From the NCBI GenBank assembly GCA_910579275.1, contig CAJTTO010000017.1, positions 7,504-71,503 on the forward strand: 64,000 nucleotides of DNA, in the 5' to 3' direction. Position 1 is the first letter of the stretch. Every line of letters starts with the position of its first letter. Below the pieces are notes generated by a model that worked only from the letters and a program-made list of their open reading frames with translations, did not search any database and was not told where the DNA came from. The stretch comes from an uncultured Lachnospiraceae bacterium. GTDB taxonomy: Bacteria; Bacillota; Clostridia; Lachnospirales; Lachnospiraceae. A program made the position numbers and the translations under genes. Below, piece by piece: positions 1 through 6,409 of this stretch.

Positions 1-60
1 CTGCTCTGCTCTGCTCTGCTCTGCTCTGCTCTGCTCTGCTCTGCTCTGCTCTGCTCTGCT
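1..60. repeat. CTGCT pentanucleotide tandem repeat, 12 copies
   Basis: Twelve head-to-tail copies of CTGCT (AGCAG on the minus strand) fill the first 60 bases and may continue left of the window. Five is not a multiple of three, so a change in copy number would shift any reading frame crossing it. The minus-strand repeat reads Ser-Arg-Ala-Glu-Gln in every frame and contains no stop. It lies 3' of the flippase gene, just after a short open frame ends. I cannot tell whether it sits in a gene, in a leader, or at an assembly boundary. Confidence 0.95.
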
Positions 61-63
61 AAA

Positions 64-171
64 TTATATCTTATCCTTATCATTTTGCAACCCTTTCATC
101 ATATTTTTTTCATTTACAGCATCTTTCGCACTACTTTCAAAAATTGCTCCATTCTCAAGCTCCTCTCTCAT
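64..171 (-). CDS. Possible 35-residue protein downstream of the flippase
   Basis: A 35-codon frame starts with ATG 9 bases after the flippase stop, behind a G-rich stretch (G6 at 172-177) that could serve as a weak ribosome binding site. It ends with TAA three bases before the CTGCT repeat. The predicted peptide is charged and hydrophilic with no signal sequence or recognisable domain. It could be a real small protein, the start of a longer gene broken by a frameshift near the repeat, or chance. The position right behind the flippase in the same operon is the only support. Confidence 0.3.
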   Translation of the reverse strand: MREELENGAIFESSAKDAVNEKNMMKGLQNDKDKI

Positions 172-180
172 CCCCCCTGT

Positions 181-1470
181 CTAACTATTGTCTAGACTTT
201 TATTCGCCTTAGTCTTATTACTTCTATGTAGACATATTCCCAGTATTATTAGCACACTCAGCAGTTCCCCCAGCATTAGTATCAGATACAATGCTGCAGC
301 TCCTGTAAGTCCTGCATAACGAACCATCGGATTGGCTATCATACCTGCAAGCGCCATTACAAATACTGCTATTGCCAGCATGAAAACCTGTTTTCGCATT
401 ATTGTCAGACATGCACTAAAAAATCCATACATTGCAACCATTCCGCCGCCTAACAACAAAATAGCAAATTCTTTTGTCAGTGCTGTCAGTGAAACACCAT
501 ATATCATTTCCAGTAATTTTAATCCGATCATGCATCCAGCTATGTTTATTACAATTGATATAATTATTATAATCTGTACTTGCTTCCAGATGAGCTTTTT
601 AAATCCTGCCCTATCATCCATATTCCATAGTTCAGCCATATGCAGAAGTTTCGGCCGATATACAATCCCACTCAGCAAATTAATCGTAAAAACAGGCATT
701 GATATAATTGCATAATATGCCTGCTCCTGTTCTGACAAGTATTTATCTATCGCGTATTTCGGTGCATTACTAATGTATATACTCAAAAATAACATGATAA
801 AAAGCGGAAAGCATACCATCACTAATTCTAAAAGAGTCTTTCTGTTCCTTCCCTCTTCAATCTTTATTACATACTTACTTAACAAATTTTCATTTACCAG
901 CATCATTATAACTGACAAAAAAATCAAGCTGGCAATTGACACCAGTAAATTATGTGTCAAGAAAATAAATAAAGCAAAAAAAACATATGATAAGAAAAGC
1001 CTAAATGCCCCTAATCGTCCTGCTATATCAAGCCGACCTGCTCTCTGAAATTCTCCATGGTACAAATCCTCCATTGCCTCAACTAGTTTGAGCACGCATA
1101 CAAGAATGACTACAGTCAGCTTATCTCTCTCGTATCCTTTCCCCAAGCAATATATCAGACTGATAAATATCATTACTCCACATGATATTAATCGCAGTCT
1201 TTTATATTCATTGTAGCTGTATTGTCTTAGGGAATCCGTTGCATGAAAATCACGCGCTCCATATGCTCCTATAGTGTACATTAAATAAGCTACCGCAAAA
1301 GCAATTGATAAAATACCTGCTGACTCCGTCCCATTTCCTCTCGTCACTATCGCAATCATAACGGCTGACTGTGAAGCAGACAATATGCTAAATGTCATAT
1401 TCCAAAATACACTTTTCTTCTCTATGTCCTTATCATCACTTGTAAACGCATCTCTTAATTTACCCGTCAA
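181..1470 (-). CDS. Oligosaccharide flippase (Wzx-like, MOP superfamily)
   Basis: A 429-residue polytopic membrane protein with about twelve hydrophobic helices spread along its length, the layout of polysaccharide flippases that move lipid-linked repeat units across the membrane. The N-terminal part has the arrangement typical of this family, a first helix near residues 25-45 followed by a Gly/Ala-rich second helix. It is the last recognisable gene of the leftward operon that begins with the GT2-TagF fusion at 5385. The frame opens with a TTG codon preceded by AAGAGGT; the next in-frame ATG is at about residue 25, so TTG is preferred. The family call rests on topology and context rather than on a catalytic motif. 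The substrate is unknown but should be the product of the glycosyltransferases upstream. Confidence 0.82.
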   Translation of the reverse strand: MTGKLRDAFTSDDKDIEKKSVFWNMTFSILSASQSAVMIAIVTRGNGTESAGILSIAFAVAYLMYTIGAYGARDFHATDSLRQYSYNEYKRLRLISCGVMIFISLIYCLGKGYERDKLTVVILVCVLKLVEAMEDLYHGEFQRAGRLDIAGRLGAFRLFLSYVFFALFIFLTHNLLVSIASLIFLSVIMMLVNENLLSKYVIKIEEGRNRKTLLELVMVCFPLFIMLFLSIYISNAPKYAIDKYLSEQEQAYYAIISMPVFTINLLSGIVYRPKLLHMAELWNMDDRAGFKKLIWKQVQIIIIISIVINIAGCMIGLKLLEMIYGVSLTALTKEFAILLLGGGMVAMYGFFSACLTIMRKQVFMLAIAVFVMALAGMIANPMVRYAGLTGAAALYLILMLGELLSVLIILGICLHRSNKTKANKSLDNS

Positions 1471-1542
1471 ATTGCAAATACCTCTTATATATTAATTGTT
1501 CTAGAGCGTGTTTGAAAATACCCTAATCTGCACACACTTTAA

Positions 1543-1881
1543 TTACCTACTATTTTTATTTTCCCTAATCGCAATTTCTTCTACCAAGTTTTTTATTTTA
1601 TCATCCAACTGTGATACACGAATGGATAGTAAAAAGCATCTAATCAGAAGCAGAAAAATTATCATAAGAAATACGAAATTAATTGGTGCAATAAATCCCA
1701 ATAAATTAGACAAAAATCCTGCAATTTGAGGGAAAGCCGCAAGTAAGACAAAAACTACTGACAGACCGATCCAAAATACCGTATCCATAATCTGTATCTG
1801 TGACTTCTTCAGTTTGCGCGAAATATATGCACATGTCATCACAGAAGCCACCAACAATATAACTCTCAACCCTAATGACAT
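1543..1881 (-). CDS. DUF2304 small membrane protein
   Basis: A 112-residue protein with three hydrophobic helices (about residues 4-22, 33-52 and 60-82) and a charged tail. This matches DUF2304, a family usually encoded directly beside a dolichyl-phosphate-mannose-synthase-like GT2 and a flippase; its function is not established. I chose the ATG at 1879-1881 because AAGGAG precedes it by seven bases; a longer frame exists but lacks this signal. The start lies one base past the stop of the GT2 gene, so the two are probably translationally coupled and the proteins may act together at the membrane. Confidence 0.82.
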   Translation of the reverse strand: MSLGLRVILLVASVMTCAYISRKLKKSQIQIMDTVFWIGLSVVFVLLAAFPQIAGFLSNLLGFIAPINFVFLMIIFLLLIRCFLLSIRVSQLDDKIKNLVEEIAIRENKNSR

Positions 1882-1882
1882 C

Positions 1883-2575
1883 TTAATTCTCCTTATCCCG
1901 AAACCATTGGACAATTAAAATAGACGAGCACATGTGAAACATATATTTGATACTTCTAGTCAAGTTGAGATAACTCTCTCCTGCCACTCGTTCATTCATA
2001 TGTACCTGATATTCCTCTACTTTAGCGCCACATCTTAATAAGTATGCAATTGTATCCGGTTCAGGACCACAATTCATTGTTGTTGCCAGCTTCTTAATCA
2101 TGCGTTTATTATAAAGCCGCATTCCGGACGTGGCATCCCTTATCCTTTTACGTGATGTCAACAGCATACAAAGTTCAATCAGCGAATTGCCCATCATTCT
2201 GAGTGTATGCGGCTTTTTTTCAGTTACAAAACGGCTTCCTATCACAATATCTAAGCCATTTTTTTCAGCACTCCTGACCATTCCCTCTATATACTCCGGA
2301 TTATGTTGTCCGTCCCCATCATACTGAATGGCGTAATCATAATTGTTATAATATGCATACTTCATTCCCGTCTGAAACGCTCCGGACAATCCCAAATTAA
2401 TCGGAAGATCAACGAGATTATATTTATTATTCCGACAAATTTCAGCTGTCTTATCCCTAGAACCATCATTAACTACAACATAGTCAAACATTTGATATTT
2501 ACTTTTAAGGTTTTCCACTACATTTACAATATTTTCCGCCTCATTGTATGCCGGAATGATAATTAATATTTTCAT
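1883..2575 (-). CDS. GT2 glycosyltransferase, dolichyl-phosphate-mannose-synthase-like
   Basis: About 230 residues of a single GT-A domain. It begins with the IIIPAYNE motif and has VNDGSRDKT and the acidic DGDGQH motif that binds the nucleotide-sugar metal ion, followed by the GSRF stretch seen in polyprenyl-phosphate sugar transferases. It has no C-terminal membrane helices, unlike GtrB. The likely reaction is transfer of a sugar from a nucleotide donor to a polyprenyl phosphate at the inner face of the membrane. The start is placed at the ATG giving MKILIIIPAYNE, with GGGGAG upstream; a longer frame to 2626 is possible. The DUF2304 gene follows after one base, a common pairing for this family. 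Confidence 0.85.
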   Translation of the reverse strand: MKILIIIPAYNEAENIVNVVENLKSKYQMFDYVVVNDGSRDKTAEICRNNKYNLVDLPINLGLSGAFQTGMKYAYYNNYDYAIQYDGDGQHNPEYIEGMVRSAEKNGLDIVIGSRFVTEKKPHTLRMMGNSLIELCMLLTSRKRIRDATSGMRLYNKRMIKKLATTMNCGPEPDTIAYLLRCGAKVEEYQVHMNERVAGESYLNLTRSIKYMFHMCSSILIVQWFRDKEN

Positions 2576-2667
2576 CTGTTGTCTGCTTCTCCCCACCAGC
2601 ATGTAAATGACACTACGATCCACCATTTACAGAAAAACATATTTCTCTTGAAACGTAATCTCAAAAA

Positions 2668-5385
2668 TCATAGATTTATAATCTCTTCATACACCCGCCT
2701 GCAATTATTCTTGTCATTATATGGAAATGTTTTCTCAATCCTATTTCTATAAACATCCTTCAGTTTACAGTCATTTTCCATATATTCTATGATTCGCTCC
2801 ACCAAAGCTTCAGACGAATATTCAACCTCGCCAAAACCATCCCGTTCATAATCAAAATATCCTTTATCATAGGTATGGTTTCCTGAAAAAAATTCCTCAA
2901 CGTCCTGCTGATAATATAGTACCGGTTTCCTTAGATAGGCAAAATCAAATACTGTGGAGGAGTAATCTGTAACAATCAGTTTTGAGTCTGCGAATAGTTC
3001 CCTATAACGAATATTTCTGTCGAGTATCTCAATCCCATTGTTACAATCAAAATATTCTACACATTCTCTAGGCATTGTAGGATGCAGCATCAGCCTAAAT
3101 TTGTAATGATACTTTTCAGCAGCTTCATACAGCCTTTTATTTGAAAAAACTTGTTGATACATTTGACAATACGAACTTTTTTCAAACCCTCCTTTTAAAT
3201 TTCTGGAATCGGTCTCAACGTCAAAATTCCCAGCCAGATAAGAACGCCAAGTCGGCATGAAAGTAATTACATTTTTATCCGCAGAGCTGTCGTAAAGGTA
3301 ATCATATCTTGGTAAGCCCGTACATTTGACCTGATTCTCGTCATAATGGTATGCACAGTCTAAAATTGACTGATATTCCATTCGTGTTGTTGTCACAAAG
3401 ATACTTATGTTCTTATTTGCTCTTGCAAGCCACCGACTTAAATCATCCTTTATAACGCCATGCTGTAAAAACACAAATTTTTGCTGATGCAATATATCTC
3501 TATATAAATAAGACAAATCAAAAAAGCGGTTAAACACATAATCATCTGCCTGTGCCGATACTACTTTATCACATAATAGTGACAATATTTTATGTTTGTT
3601 TGAATGGAATGGCACCACTTTACCGATTTTACTCAAACGTTCATAGTCCTCCGAGCTCTTTTCCAGCACAAAGTAAGTATCTATATTTTCGTCCTTTCCT
3701 ATAGTATTCATATATGTAAAAAATGCTTCGCCATTATCATCCGCTTTTGTCAGCCTGTCACTTATAAGCCAAAGTTCCTTTTTCTTAAACTTTTTTACAA
3801 AATGATAGATTTTTCTGGCAATCACTCCTCTGTAAAGCATTTTACTTTTTTTTGACATAATTTCTTTTTGGAGTTTCCGTTCGCACCTTTTTACTGCTGC
3901 CCTTGAAACTTGCTTTGATAACTTTAAAACGCCTTCAGAGCACGTCAAAATTATGCCATTTTGACATAAATAACTGTTTTTTAATTTTGTTGACACTGGA
4001 AAGAATTTGCCTGTTACAATGTTTTTGCATAATATTTCATTATCCCCATAGCGTAAAAATAGTTGTAATTCTGTTTCCTCTGACAGTTCATCATGTTTTA
4101 GACAAAAACGAAATCCTCTTGCCTGCGTAATCACATTGTCCATACAGAAAGTACACTTTTCTTCCCGTTCCAAAAGCTGCGCTTTATATTCCGCACCCAT
4201 TTTACATTCGTCATCCACTATTTTTAAAACAATTTGGATATCACTGAATTCTGGAAAGAACCTTGCATGTCCTTCTAATATAATCTCATCCGCAAAAACG
4301 TCTGCAAATTCAAAAATCATGGAATAAGAACTTGCCGGTGCTGAAGGAATTTCCTTTATGTAAACCCTCGCGTCATCCGGAAGCCAAACAACTTCCTTTC
4401 TGTCCTTATTTTCTTCCTTCATAGACAATATTGCCATTTTATAGTTATTACCAATGTTTTTCTGTTCCAGGATTATTTTATTATCAATATATTGTATTGC
4501 TTTATAAATCAGATTTTTATACTCCTGCTCCTCATCCTCTTTAAGGACACCCGCTTTAACAAGCGGATACTGATTCAAGCGCCACTGCAAATCATACATA
4601 CAAGTATATTGAACAAATTGCGGAATATAGCCTTTTTTATTGAATGCATTTTCCAAGGAATACAATGTAAACCGTTCTAAGTATGGAACATAATAACACG
4701 GCTTGTTTCTTCCCAAATCAACTGCCGAATCCCCTGTGTCACGCTTTCTATATAAGTAACTGGCTCCACGCACTAGCCCATACAACATTTTGTCCAATAA
4801 AATATCTATAACAAGCTGTGCGTCCTCTGCATAAGCCAAGCTGTCATCAAACTTCCTATTATCAAAGCATCCTTTTTTTATCAAGGTGCCACTTATAGAC
4901 AATTGAATACAATTATATTCCTGATGCAAATCAGCTATCCTTGATTTTTTTCCAAATCGATAATTTAATGGGTGGTCACCATTTCTTGTCCCAAAAAATT
5001 TTAACTTTACAGCAACCAAATCTATCCATTTCTCATTTTCTTTCAAGTAGTCATACATTACTTCTAATGTATTAAACTCCAATATATCATCTGCGTCCGT
5101 AAAGTTGACATACTCGCCCCGGACATGTCTTAATCCTTCATTTCTGGCAGAAGACACCCCGCCGTTCTCTTTATGAATTACTACAATATTATCTGGATAC
5201 TGTTTGGCATACTGGTCACATATATCACCTGATTTGTCTGGCGAGCCATCATCCACCAATATTAGCTGTATATTTTCAAAGCCAATATTTTGTGCGATAA
5301 TGCTGTCTATCATTTCTTCCAAATAGTCTTCTACATTATATACTGCTGTCACAACCGATATTTTATATTCTTTTGTGTCATCCAT
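2668..5385 (-). CDS. GT2-TagF fusion: glycosyltransferase plus CDP-glycerol glycerophosphotransferase
   Basis: A 905-residue two-domain protein. Residues about 8-230 are a GT2 GT-A domain with VDDGS at 44-48 and the metal-binding TDADD at 96-100. A linker of about 300 residues follows. The last ~350 residues are a CDP-glycerol glycerophosphotransferase domain (TagF/TarF family): an HGV motif, MPTWRSYL, HPTMPRE near 768 and VTDYSS near 805, followed by the KPVLYYQ stretch. TagF-type enzymes add glycerol phosphate from CDP-glycerol to a membrane-bound acceptor, so this protein probably builds a polymer containing both sugar and glycerol phosphate. The start was set at the ATG that aligns with the three paralogues; a frame to 5421 lacks a clear ribosome binding site. 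It is the first gene of the leftward operon, which the invertible promoter at 5579-5607 faces in the present orientation. Confidence 0.86.
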   Translation of the reverse strand: MDDTKEYKISVVTAVYNVEDYLEEMIDSIIAQNIGFENIQLILVDDGSPDKSGDICDQYAKQYPDNIVVIHKENGGVSSARNEGLRHVRGEYVNFTDADDILEFNTLEVMYDYLKENEKWIDLVAVKLKFFGTRNGDHPLNYRFGKKSRIADLHQEYNCIQLSISGTLIKKGCFDNRKFDDSLAYAEDAQLVIDILLDKMLYGLVRGASYLYRKRDTGDSAVDLGRNKPCYYVPYLERFTLYSLENAFNKKGYIPQFVQYTCMYDLQWRLNQYPLVKAGVLKEDEEQEYKNLIYKAIQYIDNKIILEQKNIGNNYKMAILSMKEENKDRKEVVWLPDDARVYIKEIPSAPASSYSMIFEFADVFADEIILEGHARFFPEFSDIQIVLKIVDDECKMGAEYKAQLLEREEKCTFCMDNVITQARGFRFCLKHDELSEETELQLFLRYGDNEILCKNIVTGKFFPVSTKLKNSYLCQNGIILTCSEGVLKLSKQVSRAAVKRCERKLQKEIMSKKSKMLYRGVIARKIYHFVKKFKKKELWLISDRLTKADDNGEAFFTYMNTIGKDENIDTYFVLEKSSEDYERLSKIGKVVPFHSNKHKILSLLCDKVVSAQADDYVFNRFFDLSYLYRDILHQQKFVFLQHGVIKDDLSRWLARANKNISIFVTTTRMEYQSILDCAYHYDENQVKCTGLPRYDYLYDSSADKNVITFMPTWRSYLAGNFDVETDSRNLKGGFEKSSYCQMYQQVFSNKRLYEAAEKYHYKFRLMLHPTMPRECVEYFDCNNGIEILDRNIRYRELFADSKLIVTDYSSTVFDFAYLRKPVLYYQQDVEEFFSGNHTYDKGYFDYERDGFGEVEYSSEALVERIIEYMENDCKLKDVYRNRIEKTFPYNDKNNCRRVYEEIINL

Positions 5386-5508
5386 AATTATCTCAACCCT
5401 CACTCCGCTTTTTTTGTCCATATTATGTAAATCTATTTAAACAATTTTAACCAGTTCATACAGCCAAACCGTTCTCATCCTTGCAAAATCCTGTGTTTTT
5501 GCCACTTG

Positions 5509-5538
5509 TTGCATTATTTCTCTTTACAAGGGCATAAT
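5509..5538 (+). promoter_or_regulatory. Candidate rightward promoter in the left flank of the invertible segment
   Basis: TTGCAT at 5509-5514 and CATAAT at 5533-5538 are separated by 18 bases and point into the invertible segment. In the present orientation the transcript would run antisense to the recombinase gene. After inversion it would read into the recombinase from its 5' side. The region is AT-rich, so a chance match is quite possible. Confidence 0.25.
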
Positions 5539-5544
5539 AATAGA

Positions 5545-5571
5545 TAACAATTTGCCCGCAAATGTTATCTG
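5545..5571 (+). repeat. Left 27-bp inverted repeat of the invertible segment
   Basis: A 27-base sequence with core TTTGCCCGCAAA that is repeated perfectly, in inverted orientation, at 6262-6288. The repeat is itself a near-palindrome (arms like AACA-TTTGC and GCAAAT-GTT around a short centre), as expected for the core site of a tyrosine recombinase, with two inverted protein-binding arms around the crossover region. Confidence 0.93.
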
Positions 5572-5578
5572 CCCATAT

Positions 5579-5607
5579 ATTATATATTATATTAATACAT
5601 TATTCAA
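5579..5607 (-). promoter_or_regulatory. Outward promoter inside the invertible segment
   Basis: On the minus strand TTGAAT (5602-5607), a 17-base spacer and a perfect TATAAT (5579-5584) form a strong sigma-A-type promoter. Transcription would start near 5572, at the edge of the left inverted repeat, and run into the GT2-TagF gene at 5385 after a leader of about 190 bases. No terminator is visible between the recombinase stop at 5648 and this promoter, so recombinase transcripts may also read through. It is the best promoter match I found around the two divergent operons. Confidence 0.72.
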
Positions 5608-5647
5608 GTTTTTTATACTGGTAATCATTACATAAATACTGCATATT

Positions 5648-6223
5648 TCATAGGTTTAATTGGTAAAAAAGGCTGTCTTTTTCGTCTTGGTTGATAGACA
5701 GATACCGCTTTGTTATTTCAATGTTGGAGTGGTTATAGATTTCCATTATTAAAGCTGGCGGCGTTCCCTCTTTCCATGCATGATACCCAAATGTTTTTCT
5801 AAGCGAGTGACAACTTATGTTCCCTTCCAGCTGATTGAACTCCGCAGCCTTTTTTATAATATGCCATGCCCTGTTTCTGGAAATATGTTTTCTGGCATCG
5901 CCACCTGAGTAAAAAATGTAATCGTCCTGCTGTAGCTGCTCTCGATGCTCCATTAACAAGTCCAGAGCCTGACGGCAGTTTTCATTTAGGGCAATACACG
6001 TATTTTTTCTTGTCTTTTTTTCTCTGACAATCAAATGGTTCTTAAATTTTTTCTGCTCGAAATTGTAAACTTCATTCCACTGAACATCTATAATGTCACT
6101 TATCCTTAAAGCAGAATTAATTCCCATCACAAAAAGTGCATAATCTCTATATTTCTCTTTGTCCAAAAAATAATTTTTCATTAAGCTGATTTCATCCTTC
6201 TGGCGGATTGGTGTTGTTACCAT
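5648..6223 (-). CDS. Short tyrosine recombinase (FimB/FimE-like invertase)
   Basis: A 191-residue protein made almost entirely of the tyrosine recombinase catalytic domain. The expected residues are present in order: Arg in ALRISDI, a Lys in the KKTRKN hairpin, His-x-x-Arg in HSLRKT, a second His in NHSN, and the nucleophile Tyr in KRYLSIN. It lacks the N-terminal SAM-like arm-binding domain of phage integrases, so it is close in size to FimB/FimE-type DNA invertases. The start at 6221-6223 has AGGAGG seven bases upstream; a longer frame to 6271 crosses the right inverted repeat and is unlikely. The gene lies wholly inside the invertible segment and would be turned around with it. Its substrate is presumably the 27-bp repeats on either side. 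Confidence 0.9.
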   Translation of the reverse strand: MVTTPIRQKDEISLMKNYFLDKEKYRDYALFVMGINSALRISDIIDVQWNEVYNFEQKKFKNHLIVREKKTRKNTCIALNENCRQALDLLMEHREQLQQDDYIFYSGGDARKHISRNRAWHIIKKAAEFNQLEGNISCHSLRKTFGYHAWKEGTPPALIMEIYNHSNIEITKRYLSINQDEKDSLFYQLNL

Positions 6224-6261
6224 ATTCTTTCCTCCTAGTATTCTGAACACTTGTATACAGA

Positions 6262-6288
6262 CAGATAACATTTGCGGGCAAATTGTTA
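6262..6288 (-). repeat. Right 27-bp inverted repeat of the invertible segment
   Basis: A perfect inverted copy of 5545-5571 (27 of 27 bases), with core TTTGCGGGCAAA. Flanking bases differ between the two copies, which fixes the repeat length. It lies upstream of the recombinase start and 121 bases before the right GT2-TagF gene. Confidence 0.93.
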
Positions 6289-6361
6289 CTTCGAATTATT
6301 TAATCAATACGATTTATGTATAGTGCACACTCTCGAAGAATCCAAAACACTACCAAACACT

Positions 6362-6390
6362 AGAATATATAAATTGTAATAAAATATCAA
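6362..6390 (-). promoter_or_regulatory. Candidate leftward promoter outside the right inverted repeat
   Basis: TTGATA (6385-6390) and TATTCT (6362-6367) are 17 bases apart on the minus strand. The transcript would cross the right repeat and enter the recombinase gene in its present orientation. Being outside the segment, it would not move on inversion and would then read antisense to the recombinase. The site overlaps the leader of the rightward gene. AT-rich sequence makes this moderate evidence only. Confidence 0.4.
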
Positions 6391-6409
6391 ACAGAAAACG
6401 GAGACCATG

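Larger units (their letters stand above)
5545..6288. other. Invertible promoter-recombinase cassette between two divergent polymer operons
   Basis: A 744-bp segment bounded by perfect 27-bp inverted repeats. It contains only a short tyrosine recombinase gene and, between that gene's stop and the left repeat, a near-consensus outward promoter. Homologous GT2-TagF genes diverge from either side (start 5385 leftward, start 6410 rightward). As written, the promoter faces the left operon; inversion would turn it to the right operon. The structure is visible directly; that it inverts in the cell is inferred from the recombinase family and the repeat geometry. Recombination between the two homologous flanking genes could also flip the segment. 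Confidence 0.78.

Noticed and set aside
1500..1520. GAGCGTGTTTGAAAATA before the flippase, which recalled an insertion-sequence end
   Set aside because: No partner end, target duplication or transposase is present nearby.
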